From NCBI GenBank assembly GCA_017511375.1, contig JAFWKJ010000008.1:1-64000 (forward strand): 64,000 nucleotides of DNA, in the 5' to 3' direction. The DNA comes from Bacilli bacterium (GTDB taxonomy: Bacteria; Bacillota_I; Bacilli_A; RF39; UBA660). Both the position numbers and the translations under genes were made by a program. Position 1 is the first letter of the stretch. Each line of letters opens with the position of its first letter. The notes below the pieces were generated by a model. The model saw only the letters and a program-made list of their open reading frames with translations. It did no database searches and was not told where the DNA came from. Positions 14,990 through 25,846 of this stretch are shown here, in pieces.

Positions 14990-15011
14990 AATTGAATAAG
15001 GGGGTGAAGGT

Positions 15012-16199
15012 ATGAGCAAGTTGTCTCTTTGGGACAAACTAGGTGTATTGATAAAACTATCAGCATCATCTAAAACTTATGTGATTATCTTGGTAGTATT
15101 ATTAGCATTTGGATTTGTTCTATCATTTACAACAAAAAAGAATAAAACAATTCATAAAGTATTGTATGGTATAATGACAGCAGTCATAGCAGGACTTTTA
15201 ATTGCATCATACCATTCATCTTTAGGAAATATGTTTAGCTATATGATGAATAATTTCTTTATAGCATTCTATTTCCCAACAATTGCTATCTATTTAGCAG
15301 CTATTATTGTCATGAATATTATTGTATGGATATCTATATTTAGTTTTAAATCTTCTAAACAAATAAGATTATTAAATATATCCATCTATATCATCATGAA
15401 CTATTTAATGGCATTATTATTAAAAGTAATTAATACAAATAAACTAGATATATTTGATCAAGCATCCTTATATGGAAATAAAGATGCTACGTCATTAATT
15501 GAATTATCAAGTTTAGTATTTATTGTATGGATTATATTCTTAATTCTTTATAAGGTCATATTGATTTATTTAAGAAAAGATTATAAACCACGTATAAAAA
15601 GAATTATCGTAAGAAAAACTGTTAAGAAGTTACCTGAGAATTATCAATCAACATTAGTTCCAGATTTTGTTTATGGAAAAGTCCCTCATCAAGAGACGTT
15701 AGTGGTTGAACCACAAAAAACAGAAGATGAATTATTACTAGAACAGTTTAGTAAACAGTTTACGTTAGAAGACTATAAGTTATTCTCAAGACTTTTAAAA
15801 CAAGAACAAGAGAAAGAACGTAGAAAGAAAGTAAACTTTATCGAAGAAGAGAATCATAAAAAGATAAAAAAAGGAAATAAGAATAAAAAAGAAGTTGTTG
15901 TGAAAGCAGCGAACACCTTGGAAGAAGATCCATATAGAGAACAACAAAAACAAGTCATTATTCAAATGGAAGAAGAAAGAAGAAAACTTCTAAGAGAAGA
16001 ACAAGAAAGACAAAAGAGAGAAGAAATGATGGCAAAACAACAAGAACTAGAAAGAGTGGAAGAAGAGGTGTCTAGACAACAAGAGATTGAGAGACAAGAA
16101 AAAGAAGAACAACAACTGGAAGTTCTATTACAACAAGTGTTAAAAGAGAATGAAAAAGAACAAAGAAAACTTTCTGAATTAGAAATGTTATATCGATAA
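15012..16199 (+). CDS. Polytopic membrane protein with long charged coiled-coil tail
   Basis: The 395-residue protein has about five transmembrane segments in residues 20-190. A cytoplasmic region follows that from ~240 on is extremely rich in E, K, Q and R (for example EEERRKLLREEQERQKREEM), typical of a long coiled coil. I do not recognise a family. It starts 22 bases after the sortase gene with AGGGGGTGAAGG before the ATG and ends at a terminator, so it is the third gene of the adhesin-sortase operon and may organise or localise the anchoring machinery. That role is inference from position only. Confidence 0.65.
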   Translation: MSKLSLWDKLGVLIKLSASSKTYVIILVVLLAFGFVLSFTTKKNKTIHKVLYGIMTAVIAGLLIASYHSSLGNMFSYMMNNFFIAFYFPTIAIYLAAIIVMNIIVWISIFSFKSSKQIRLLNISIYIIMNYLMALLLKVINTNKLDIFDQASLYGNKDATSLIELSSLVFIVWIIFLILYKVILIYLRKDYKPRIKRIIVRKTVKKLPENYQSTLVPDFVYGKVPHQETLVVEPQKTEDELLLEQFSKQFTLEDYKLFSRLLKQEQEKERRKKVNFIEEENHKKIKKGNKNKKEVVVKAANTLEEDPYREQQKQVIIQMEEERRKLLREEQERQKREEMMAKQQELERVEEEVSRQQEIERQEKEEQQLEVLLQQVLKENEKEQRKLSELEMLYR

Positions 16200-16228
16200 A
16201 AAGTGTTATGAAAAGTAACACTTTTTTG
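16198..16228 (+). terminator. Terminator of the adhesin-sortase operon
   Basis: AAAAAGTGTTA (16198-16208) pairs with TAACACTTTTT (16216-16226) around tgaaaag and is followed by a T run. Confidence 0.9.
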
Positions 16229-16280
16229 TTTCTTTATAGGTAAAAAGTAAGGTATAATGAAAAAGACAGGAAGTGGGATT

Positions 16281-18377
16281 ATGAATTTAGATGAGTTAAA
16301 TGAAAAACAAAAAGAGGCGGTATTATATAATGACGGCCCTTTATTAATAATTGCAGGAGCAGGAGCTGGTAAGACAAAAACACTTACTACTAAAATTGCT
16401 TATTTAATAGAAGAAAAGAAGGTAAGCCCTTATAGTATTTTGGCGATTACTTTTACCAATAAAGCAGCCAAAGAGATGAAAGATAGAATTTTTCTTGCGA
16501 TAGGAGATGAAGCCAAAAAACTACAGGTATCTACTTTTCATAGTTTTGGTTTGAAATTGATTCGAGAAAATGTAGGGGTATTAGGTTATGATAGAAACTT
16601 TGTAATTATGGATAGTGATGATTCTCTAACCGTAGTCAGAAAAATTCTAAAGGATTTAAACTATGACCCTAAAATGTATAATCCAAAAGCCATTCGCAAT
16701 AAAATCAGCAGTTGTAAAAATGATATGATTTCTCCTGCAGCCTATGAAAGATTTGCAGTCAGTGAATATGAAAAAGTAGTACAAGAAGTTTATGAAAAGT
16801 ATGAATTAAAATTACACAATAATAATTCAGTAGACTTTGATGATCTCCTTTTATTACCCATTAAGTTATTCAAAGAAAATCCAGATATATTAGAACGTTA
16901 TCAAGAATTATATCAATATATACTAGTAGATGAGTACCAGGATACGAATGAAGCACAATATGTTTTAACAAAACTATTAAGTGAAAAGAATCGTAAGATT
17001 ACATGTGTAGGAGATGATTCTCAAAGTATTTATAGTTTTAGAGGAGCTAATTATAAAAATATATTGAATTTTGAAAAAGACTATAAAGATGCGAAAACAA
17101 TTCTTTTAGAACAAAACTATCGATCTACCAGTACGATCCTAGATGCAGCCAACCAAGTTATAAAAAATAATAAAATGAAAAAAGAAAAGAACTTATGGAC
17201 AGCAAGAGGCGTAGGAGAAAAAATTAAATATTATAGAGCCTATAACGAGAAAGATGAAGCCGAATATGTGGCTCATAATATTTTAGAACTACAAGAACAA
17301 GGAGTAGAACCTCAAGAAATAGCGGTTCTTTATAGAACGAATGCCCAATCCCGTGTCCTAGAAGAAGAAATGTTAAAAGAAAACATTCCTTATAAGATGA
17401 TAGGAAGTATTCATTTTTATGCTAGAAAAGAAATTAAAGATTTATTGGCTTATCTAAGATTGATTCATAACAGTAAGGATAATGTTTCCCTAATAAGAGT
17501 CATCAATACCCCAAAAAGGGGAATTGGTCAGAAGACAATTGAAAAATTAACAGAAAAAGCGGATGAAGAAAATTGTAGTATGTTTGAAGCTATTACATCA
17601 GGAAAAGAATTAGAGTTTAAAAACACAATCGAAAAATTAAAAGAGATAGCAAAAGAATTAACGCTAACAGAATTGATAGATAAAGTATTAAATGCATCTG
17701 GCCTAAAACAAGAATTAGAAGCAGAGAAAACGTTGGAAGCAGAAGTAAGATTAGAGAACTTAGAGGAGTTTAAATCTATCACAAAGGACTTTGAAGAAAG
17801 AGAAGGCTTAGTTTCCTTAGAAGAATTCTTATTAGAAACTAGTCTAGTAAGTGACGTAGAAGATTATAAAAATGATCCTAATAGAGTAAGTCTCATGACC
17901 GTTCATTCTGTAAAAGGATTAGAGTTTGAACATGTATTTGTCGTAGGATTAGAAGAAGGAATCTTTCCTCATATGAATTCTTTAATGGAAAGTGGAGAAG
18001 TAGAAGAAGAAAGACGTCTAATGTATGTTGCCATTACAAGAGCCAAAGACGATCTTCATTTAATTAATGCAAGAAGAAGAACCCTATTTGGAAACGAACA
18101 AATTAATCCTGTTAGTCGTTTTATTAGCGAAATCAGTAAAGACTTACTAGAGACAAATGAAAAAGAAGAAGAAAAGAAACAAGAAGAGAAAATAGAAGTA
18201 GGAGAAATGTTTAGAGAAGAAGATGTAGATTACCAAGTAGGAGACTTTGTCTATCACGAAACCTTTGGAACAGGCAAAGTAGTTGAAGTGTCTAATACCT
18301 TGGTAAGTGTGGCCTTTAAGCATCCTCATGGAATCAAGAAATTAATGAAGAATCACAAGAAATTATCAAAAGTGTAA
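16281..18377 (+). CDS. pcrA: ATP-dependent DNA helicase PcrA/UvrD
   Basis: This 698-residue superfamily 1A 3'-5' helicase acts in repair, plasmid replication and removal of RecA or stalled polymerase. Seen motifs: Q-motif LNEKQKEAV, Walker A GAGAGKT, TFTNKAAKEM, Walker B VDEYQDTN, GDDSQSIYSFRGA, QNYRST, the MTVHSVKGLEF motif and YVAITRA. The last ~60 residues (YQVGDFVYHETFGTGKVV) form the Tudor-like domain that binds RNA polymerase in PcrA. The ATG at 16281 fits the usual N-terminus; an upstream in-frame ATG at 16257 overlaps a TATAAT box at 16253-16258 and would lie at or before the transcription start. Confidence 0.96.
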   Translation: MNLDELNEKQKEAVLYNDGPLLIIAGAGAGKTKTLTTKIAYLIEEKKVSPYSILAITFTNKAAKEMKDRIFLAIGDEAKKLQVSTFHSFGLKLIRENVGVLGYDRNFVIMDSDDSLTVVRKILKDLNYDPKMYNPKAIRNKISSCKNDMISPAAYERFAVSEYEKVVQEVYEKYELKLHNNNSVDFDDLLLLPIKLFKENPDILERYQELYQYILVDEYQDTNEAQYVLTKLLSEKNRKITCVGDDSQSIYSFRGANYKNILNFEKDYKDAKTILLEQNYRSTSTILDAANQVIKNNKMKKEKNLWTARGVGEKIKYYRAYNEKDEAEYVAHNILELQEQGVEPQEIAVLYRTNAQSRVLEEEMLKENIPYKMIGSIHFYARKEIKDLLAYLRLIHNSKDNVSLIRVINTPKRGIGQKTIEKLTEKADEENCSMFEAITSGKELEFKNTIEKLKEIAKELTLTELIDKVLNASGLKQELEAEKTLEAEVRLENLEEFKSITKDFEEREGLVSLEEFLLETSLVSDVEDYKNDPNRVSLMTVHSVKGLEFEHVFVVGLEEGIFPHMNSLMESGEVEEERRLMYVAITRAKDDLHLINARRRTLFGNEQINPVSRFISEISKDLLETNEKEEEKKQEEKIEVGEMFREEDVDYQVGDFVYHETFGTGKVVEVSNTLVSVAFKHPHGIKKLMKNHKKLSKV

Positions 18378-18403
18378 AGTGCATATGAAAAACTTACAAA
18401 ACG

Positions 18404-18433
18404 TTGACATATCCCACCAAACAAGTTTACTAT
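18404..18433 (+). promoter_or_regulatory. Promoter of the VPNTA surface protein
   Basis: TTGACA (18404-18409), an 18-base spacer and TACTAT (18428-18433), 27 bases before the start codon. Confidence 0.6.
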
Positions 18434-18459
18434 TAATATAGTGTAGAAGAGGTGTAAAT

Positions 18460-19554
18460 ATGAAAAAGAAAGTATGTGCCATTCTCGTAATTTTAATTTT
18501 ACTATTAAACATTACTACTGTATTTGCAGAAGACGAAGAACAAGAAGTTATGAAAGCAGGATCATACAAATTTACTATTGATAAATTTGCAATTCGACTA
18601 TATCCAATTTCAATTGCTAAATGTACCGAAAATATGTCTACAGAAAAGTGTAAAGAAGCACAAGAAAAAGAAATAAATGACATTAAAAAGTATATTGGCA
18701 ATGATTATAGTGAGGAAATAGACATCCCTTTATCAACCGTAACAATGCATCCTGCCAAATTAAGAAAAACAGTACAAGAAAGAACGATTGATGCAGTCTA
18801 TTTAAACACAGATCTAGTAGAAGAAAAAGTGAATCAACTAGTTAATAATAAGATTTCAGATGTTTCAAAAGACAAGGGATATCTAGGAGAAGTTGTTGTA
18901 TATTATAAAGTACTTGAAGCACCTGCGGAATATAATAAGTTTTTTGCTATGAATACTTATAAAAATTTAGTAAGTGAGCTTTTAATAGAAGATTATGATG
19001 ACTCTGGTACTGAGGTTCACCTTAATGAATCGATAGCACAAGTAATCAATGTCTTTAGTGCATCAGAAAATGGCTTTGTATATACCAAAACGGCAGGAGG
19101 AGATGTTTATTCCTTGGAATTAATGAATTATTTCATGCCAGTTCATTCAGGCGAAATAGAAGAACCAGTAGAACCTGAAAATCCAGTAGAACCTGAAAAT
19201 CCAGGAGAGCCTGAGGAACCTGAAGAACCAGGGGAACCTGAAGAGCCATCGTCACATGAGACAACTGCTGTACACGAATATAGCTACTTCGAAGGAGAAA
19301 CAGCTTTAATGTTTTTAGATGTTACAAACTTTGAAGAAGTAGTAGATAGACTTCTTGAGGTAACAACCTATGATGATGATTTTGATTATGATGATTGGCC
19401 AACATTTGATGAAGTAGCGGATTCAGCAGGACGTGGAGGAGTTAAAGTTCCTAATACAGCTATGGATAAAAACCAAATCATTTTAATCGTTGGATTATTC
19501 TTATTAACAGTAGGAACAGGAGTTGTATCTAAGGTTATCTCTAAAAAAGATTAA
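18460..19554 (+). CDS. Cell-wall-anchored surface protein with VPNTA sorting signal
   Basis: The 364-residue protein has a signal peptide (1-23, ending VFA) and an unfamiliar N-terminal domain to about residue 225. A Pro/Glu-rich spacer with near-repeats of EPVEPENP and EEPGEPEEP (about 230-262) follows, then an acidic segment. At the end, VPNTA (about 330-334), a hydrophobic helix and a KKD tail form a sortase signal. The spacer probably spans the cell wall. The motif resembles VPDTG of the thioester adhesin, so one sortase may serve both. It has its own promoter and terminator. Function is unknown; an adhesin or wall-associated role is inference. Confidence 0.7.
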   Translation: MKKKVCAILVILILLLNITTVFAEDEEQEVMKAGSYKFTIDKFAIRLYPISIAKCTENMSTEKCKEAQEKEINDIKKYIGNDYSEEIDIPLSTVTMHPAKLRKTVQERTIDAVYLNTDLVEEKVNQLVNNKISDVSKDKGYLGEVVVYYKVLEAPAEYNKFFAMNTYKNLVSELLIEDYDDSGTEVHLNESIAQVINVFSASENGFVYTKTAGGDVYSLELMNYFMPVHSGEIEEPVEPENPVEPENPGEPEEPEEPGEPEEPSSHETTAVHEYSYFEGETALMFLDVTNFEEVVDRLLEVTTYDDDFDYDDWPTFDEVADSAGRGGVKVPNTAMDKNQIILIVGLFLLTVGTGVVSKVISKKD

Positions 19555-19580
19555 AAAAGAGAAGTACTTCTCTTTTTTTT
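19553..19580 (+). terminator. Terminator of the VPNTA surface protein gene
   Basis: AAAAAAGAGAAG (19553-19564) and the complementary CTTCTCTTTTTTT (from 19567) form a hairpin with a T run. Confidence 0.85.
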
Positions 19581-19612
19581 ATGATAAAATAAAAAATGTA
19601 AGGAGTGAAAAA

Positions 19613-20536
19613 ATGAACAAAGATATTACATTAGTTATTTTAGCTGCAGGAATGGGCAGTAGATTTGGAGGACTAAAACAAATCACACCATTAGGACCAA
19701 ACGATGAATTTATTATTGATTATTCAGTATTTGATGCGATTAAAGCAGGATTTACAAAGATTGTATTTCTTATAAAAGAAGAAAACTATGATATTTTTAA
19801 AGAAACAATTGGCGCAAGAGTTGAGCCACATATTCCAGTAGAATATTGTTTCCAAAAGAATGATAATTTACCAGCTGGATATAGTATTCCTGCGGATAGA
19901 GTAAAACCTTTAGGAACGGCGCATGCCATTCTATGCTGTGAAGATAAGGTACATGAACCATTCATGATTATCAATGCAGATGACTTTTATGGAAGAGATG
20001 CTTTTGTAAAAGGAGCCAACTTCTTAAAGAATATAAAGGATGAAAAGCCATATCCTTATGGATTAGTAGGATATCTTGTTAAAAATACCATTACAGAAAA
20101 TGGAAAAGTAAAAAGAGGCGTATGCCATATAGATGATGGAAAACTAACAGAAATTGTAGAAAGCTCTATTGGAAGAGAAGAAGATAATACGATTAAAGCT
20201 ACACCACTAGATGAGACATTACCAGAATTTGTAGTAGCAGAAGATGATACCGTATCTATGAACATGTTATGCTTCACACCAAGTATCTTTGATTACATTA
20301 AAGATCACTTCGGAGAATTCCTTGATAATAACCAAGACAACTTAGAAAAATGCGAATATTTAATTCCGGATGTTCTATTCCAAGCGATTAGAGAAAACTT
20401 TGCTACCTGTGAAGTAATCTCTACGACCGCAACATGGTATGGAGTTACTTATAAAGAAGATGCAGATGGGGTAAAAAGTGCTTTAAAAGGACTAGTAGAT
20501 AGTGGAGAATATCCAAACCATTTATGGGATGAATAA
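19613..20536 (+). CDS. Sugar-phosphate nucleotidyltransferase family protein
   Basis: The 307-residue protein has the NTP_transferase fold. The N-terminal LAAGMGSRFGGLKQ is the nucleotide-binding loop, and NADDFYG (about 122-128) is the metal-binding acidic motif. Enzymes of this group join a sugar phosphate or choline phosphate to NTP, making activated precursors for surface polymers. Which sugar is used is not clear; the family member most often seen in gut Bacillota is uncharacterised. The ATG at 19613 follows AAGGAGTG; the frame is open further upstream but through a terminator, so longer starts are rejected. Confidence 0.8.
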   Translation: MNKDITLVILAAGMGSRFGGLKQITPLGPNDEFIIDYSVFDAIKAGFTKIVFLIKEENYDIFKETIGARVEPHIPVEYCFQKNDNLPAGYSIPADRVKPLGTAHAILCCEDKVHEPFMIINADDFYGRDAFVKGANFLKNIKDEKPYPYGLVGYLVKNTITENGKVKRGVCHIDDGKLTEIVESSIGREEDNTIKATPLDETLPEFVVAEDDTVSMNMLCFTPSIFDYIKDHFGEFLDNNQDNLEKCEYLIPDVLFQAIRENFATCEVISTTATWYGVTYKEDADGVKSALKGLVDSGEYPNHLWDE

Positions 20537-20559
20537 GAGTAAGAAATTACTCTTTTTTT
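20535..20559 (+). terminator. Terminator of the nucleotidyltransferase gene
   Basis: AAGAGTAA (20535-20542) pairs with TTACTCTT (20547-20554) and a T run follows. Confidence 0.85.
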
Positions 20560-20612
20560 CATGAAAAAAACTATAAAAAAGTCCCAAAATATTATAAAAT
20601 AATAGTAGGTGA

Positions 20613-22601
<1,989 letters not shown>

Positions 22602-22604
22602 TCG

Positions 22605-22633
22605 TTTACAGAAATAAAGCTTTATGCTATAAT
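22605..22633 (+). promoter_or_regulatory. Promoter upstream of the 22668 membrane protein
   Basis: TTTACA (22605-22610), 17 bases, TATAAT (22628-22633), 34 bases before the start codon and just after ligA. Confidence 0.8.
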
Positions 22634-22667
22634 ATGCACAAGAAAAAGGAATGTGAGAGGTGAAAGA

Positions 22668-23498
22668 ATGAAAAAGGAAAAAACCAGTATTCTTGATTTC
22701 TATAATGATGACGAAGAAGAAGTGACAGAAGAAGAACAAGAAGAAATCGATTCCTTTATGGATGAAGAACTAACGCAACATCTAAAAGAAAAGGAAAAAG
22801 AAGAAACCAAGTTGCGCAAAGCAAATCAAGAGATATTAGAAAAAGAATATGACACAATGAATTTAGAAGAGTTTGAAATAGAAGATGACTTTGAAGAAAA
22901 AAGGAAAAAGGATAAAAACCCACGTCGTTTAAAAATTATTTTAAATGTTATTTTATGTGTTTTATTCGTAATGGTTATTTTAGTAATCATAGATATTGTA
23001 TGTGTTACGAAATGGAATAAAGGGCCTTATTTTGCTATTCCACTTCATACATATGATGATGGAGGAACGACAGAATATTATGGAATTGGATATAAGGTAA
23101 TTAAGTATAACCAACTACAAGGTAGAAGAGATATGGAAATAGGATCTTGGTCCTTAAAATATAATGTAGATCCTATCTATGTAGATGTAGTAGATTTAGC
23201 GATTGAATTTCATGATGATCCAGAGGCAGCTTATCAAAACTATTACAAACAGTTATTGATTGTAAATGGTAGTTTAAAAGAAGTAGATCAAGAGCATAAC
23301 AAAATTGTAATATCTTATGAAGACGAAGGAGAAAAATACTCTATCGATGTTGTTTGCAACATGGAAACACCAGATATAATGTCTATCTTAGAGCCAAAAT
23401 ATGAAGTGTCTGCCATGGGTACCATGGTAGGATATGATGCCAAAACAAAAAACAAAAGAGCTGTGATTCATCTAGATAATTGTTTTGCAGATCAGTAG
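22668..23498 (+). CDS. Single-pass membrane protein with acidic cytoplasmic N-terminus
   Basis: The 276-residue protein has an acidic, coiled N-terminal part (about 1-85), a basic stretch (KRKKDKNPRRLK) and one transmembrane helix at about 94-116. An extracellular domain follows that includes YGIGYKVIKYNQLQGRRD and, later, a beta-rich segment. Similar domain arrangements occur in uncharacterised Bacillota membrane proteins, but I cannot name the family. The ATG has GAGAGGTGAAAG upstream. The HIT gene begins six bases after its stop codon, so the two are probably co-transcribed from the promoter at 22605-22633. Confidence 0.65.
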   Translation: MKKEKTSILDFYNDDEEEVTEEEQEEIDSFMDEELTQHLKEKEKEETKLRKANQEILEKEYDTMNLEEFEIEDDFEEKRKKDKNPRRLKIILNVILCVLFVMVILVIIDIVCVTKWNKGPYFAIPLHTYDDGGTTEYYGIGYKVIKYNQLQGRRDMEIGSWSLKYNVDPIYVDVVDLAIEFHDDPEAAYQNYYKQLLIVNGSLKEVDQEHNKIVISYEDEGEKYSIDVVCNMETPDIMSILEPKYEVSAMGTMVGYDAKTKNKRAVIHLDNCFADQ

Positions 23499-23504
23499 GT
23501 GTTT

Positions 23505-24014
23505 ATGAATACATTAAAGAATTATACAGACGAACAAATCATAAAGATGATAGAGAATCATGAAATTGAAGTAGGAGATTTTCTTGATTCTGGGATTTGT
23601 CCTACTTGTTTTGATAAACGTCATAAGGGAGTTCTTTATGGAGATGCTTCTACTAGGATGATATATGAAGATGAGACTATGGAATGCCAGTTAGTAGGAA
23701 ACCCAAGAGCCGAAGGACACACCATTATCAGTACCAAAAAACACTTTCGAGATATGATGGAATTAGATGATGAAACTTGCCAAAAAGTATTTGTCATGGC
23801 AAAGAAAGTAATGAACGCTTTAAAAGATATTTATGGTGCAAAAAGCGTATATGAATGTACGATGTGTGATGGAGAAATGAACCATTTTCATATTCAATTA
23901 ATTCCAAGATATGACTATGAAAAGAGAGGTTCCAAGAACTTCGTAAAAGAAAGAAAAGAGTATAAAGAGGACAAAGAAAAACTAAATAAATTAAGAGAAC
24001 GATTAAATCAATAA
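23505..24014 (+). CDS. HIT-superfamily nucleotide-binding protein (HxHxQ type)
   Basis: The 169-residue protein has the histidine-triad fold. The active-site strand reads HFHIQLIPR, i.e. His-x-His-x-Gln instead of the His-x-His-x-His of Hint/Fhit hydrolases. The Gln form is known from the GalT/Ap4A phosphorylase branch, which transfers a nucleotide to phosphate or sugar-phosphate. The CPTC near residue 34 and CTMC near 122 could bind zinc. It could therefore be a nucleotidyl transferase or phosphorylase acting on dinucleotides; a hydrolase role is not excluded. A GTG at 23499 is an alternative start. A terminator overlaps its 3' end. Confidence 0.75.
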   Translation: MNTLKNYTDEQIIKMIENHEIEVGDFLDSGICPTCFDKRHKGVLYGDASTRMIYEDETMECQLVGNPRAEGHTIISTKKHFRDMMELDDETCQKVFVMAKKVMNALKDIYGAKSVYECTMCDGEMNHFHIQLIPRYDYEKRGSKNFVKERKEYKEDKEKLNKLRERLNQ

Positions 24015-24028
24015 TCGTTCTCTTTTTT
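23994..24028 (+). terminator. Terminator of the HIT gene
   Basis: AGAGAACGATTA (23994-24005) pairs with TAATCGTTCTCT (24012-24023) over the stop codon and is followed by T residues. Confidence 0.9.
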
Positions 24029-24053
24029 CTAGGAATTAAGAAAGAAAATATGG

Positions 24054-24059
24054 TATAAT
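24054..24059 (+). promoter_or_regulatory. -10 box of the gatCAB operon
   Basis: TATAAT at 24054-24059, preceded by TGG, an extended -10 context. No good -35 box is seen at 17 bases, consistent with an extended -10 promoter. Confidence 0.5.
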
Positions 24060-24087
24060 AAATTGAGTTATGGAAGGAGTGCTTTTC

Positions 24088-24396
24088 ATGGAAGATAAAT
24101 TAACAAGAGAAGAAGTATTACACGTTGCGAATCTCGCTAGAATTAAACTAACAGAAGAAGAAATTGAAAAATACCAAGTAGAATTAAAGAAATTGTTAAC
24201 GGATGTAGAAAAGATTAATGAAGTAGAAGGATATGATGATGATATCCTAATTGCTTGTTGGGATCAAAACACAGAATTAAGAAAAGATGTAGAAGGGGAA
24301 ATGTTAGATCCAAAACAAGTAGTGGAAAATGCTCCTCGTCATGCGGGAAATTATATAGAAGTACCTGTCGTAATAGGGGAAAGTGAGGGTGCTTAA
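24088..24396 (+). CDS. gatC: Asp-tRNA(Asn)/Glu-tRNA(Gln) amidotransferase subunit C
   Basis: GatC (102 residues) stabilises the GatA-GatB interface in the enzyme that turns Glu-tRNA(Gln), and often Asp-tRNA(Asn), into the amidated forms. The N-terminal LTREEVLHVANLARIKLTEE and the C-terminal part (LRKDVE, then ENAPRHAGNYIEVP) are typical. The ATG at 24088 follows AAGGAGTG; an ATG 18 bases upstream overlaps that site and was rejected. It is the first gene of a tight gatC-gatA-gatB operon. Its presence suggests that the organism lacks GlnRS, as most Bacillota do. Confidence 0.95.
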   Translation: MEDKLTREEVLHVANLARIKLTEEEIEKYQVELKKLLTDVEKINEVEGYDDDILIACWDQNTELRKDVEGEMLDPKQVVENAPRHAGNYIEVPVVIGESEGA

Positions 24397-24397
24397 T

Positions 24398-25846
24398 ATG
24401 AAGTATTTGAATAGACCATTACAAGAAGTACATGAGTTGTTAAAAAAGAAAGAAATCAAACCAATCGATTTAGTAGAAGAAGCGTTTGAAAACATAGAAG
24501 CAAATAAAGAATTAAACGCCTTTATAACGTTAAATAAAGAAGAAGCCATCCAAAGAGCAAAGGAATTAGAAGACCAAGAAGTAGATAATCTTCTATTCGG
24601 AATTCCTATTGCTTTAAAGGATAATATTATTACAGAAGGATTACGTACAACTTGTGGATCTCATATCTTAGATAATTTTGTTCCTATCTATAATGCAACA
24701 ATCGTAGATAAATTATTAGAAAAAAAGATGATTATTATAGGAAAGACCAACATGGATCAATTTGGTATGGGATCAAGTTCTAGAACTAGTTATTATGGGG
24801 CTCCAAAGAATCCATGGGATTTAAACAAGATTGCAGGAGGCTCATCAGGTGGTTCTGCAGCTGCCATCTCATCTAGAGAGGTCATGTTAGCTATTGGTTC
24901 TGATACAGGAGGTTCTATTAGGCAGCCATCTTCTTATACAGGAATTGTGGGAATGAAACCAACGTATGGAAGAGTATCTCGTTACGGATTAGTAGCATTT
25001 GCCTCAAGTCTTGATCAACTAGGACCCATGACAAAGAACGTATATGAAAATGCCGTATTATTAAATGCTATCGTAGGAAAAGATGAAAAAGATTTAACTT
25101 CTGCCAAAAGAGAAGAAGAAGACTTTACTCGTTTGATTGGAGAAGATATTAAAGGCATGAAAATTGCTATTCCTAATTTCTTAATGGGAGACATTGTATC
25201 AGAAGAAGTGAAAGATAAAGTAAAGGAAACAATTAAATGCCTAGAAGAAAATGGAGCAACCGTAGATTATATTGATATTAAATACATAGAAAATGCTATG
25301 ACATTATATCAAATTATTGCGATGGGAGAAGCTTCTTCAAACCTAGCAAGATTTGATGGAATTCGTTATGGTTTCCAAGCGGACAATATAAAAAACATTG
25401 AAGATGTTTATTTAGAAACGAGAGGACAAGGTTTTGGAGAAGAAGTAAAAAGAAGAATTATGGTAGGTTCTTACCTTTTAAGTGGAGAAAATGCCAAAGT
25501 CTATTACAATAAAGCCCTATCCATTCGTGATGATATGAGAAAAGAGTTTAAAAAGGCTTTTGAAACCTATGATTTAATTATTGGACCAACCACGGTTACC
25601 ACAGCCTATGATTTAACTGATCCAATGGATGATCCTAGAAAGAGTTTTATGGATGATGTATTAGTCATACCAGTCAATATGGCAGGACTACCAGGAATGA
25701 ATATTCCTGTAGGGTTTGATCAGAATCATATGCCAATCGGTATGCAAATCATTGGCGATTCTTTCGAAGAAGCCAAAATGTATAAACTAGCAAGTTTTAT
25801 TGAAAAAGAATTGAATCTTGACTTAATGCCCGGAGGTGAGAAATAA
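24398..25846 (+). CDS. gatA: Asp/Glu-tRNA amidotransferase subunit A
   Basis: GatA (482 residues) is the amidase subunit that releases ammonia from glutamine. The Ser-cisSer-Lys triad of the amidase signature family is visible: Lys74 in ALKDNI, the Gly/Ser-rich GGSSGGSAAA at about 147-156, and GSDTGGSIRQPS shortly after. The C-terminal half is complete. The start codon lies one base after the gatC stop codon, with GAGGGTG upstream; the last base of the gene is shared with the ATG of gatB. Confidence 0.97.
   Translation: MKYLNRPLQEVHELLKKKEIKPIDLVEEAFENIEANKELNAFITLNKEEAIQRAKELEDQEVDNLLFGIPIALKDNIITEGLRTTCGSHILDNFVPIYNATIVDKLLEKKMIIIGKTNMDQFGMGSSSRTSYYGAPKNPWDLNKIAGGSSGGSAAAISSREVMLAIGSDTGGSIRQPSSYTGIVGMKPTYGRVSRYGLVAFASSLDQLGPMTKNVYENAVLLNAIVGKDEKDLTSAKREEEDFTRLIGEDIKGMKIAIPNFLMGDIVSEEVKDKVKETIKCLEENGATVDYIDIKYIENAMTLYQIIAMGEASSNLARFDGIRYGFQADNIKNIEDVYLETRGQGFGEEVKRRIMVGSYLLSGENAKVYYNKALSIRDDMRKEFKKAFETYDLIIGPTTVTTAYDLTDPMDDPRKSFMDDVLVIPVNMAGLPGMNIPVGFDQNHMPIGMQIIGDSFEEAKMYKLASFIEKELNLDLMPGGEK

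Noticed and set aside
16257-16280. Upstream ATG for PcrA
   Set aside because: It overlaps a TATAAT box and adds eight residues not seen in the family. The ATG at 16281 has AGGAAGTGG before it.
19523-19612. N-terminal extension of the nucleotidyltransferase
   Set aside because: The extension would run through the upstream gene's 3' end and its terminator. The ATG at 19613 has a strong ribosome binding site and starts at the conserved fold.
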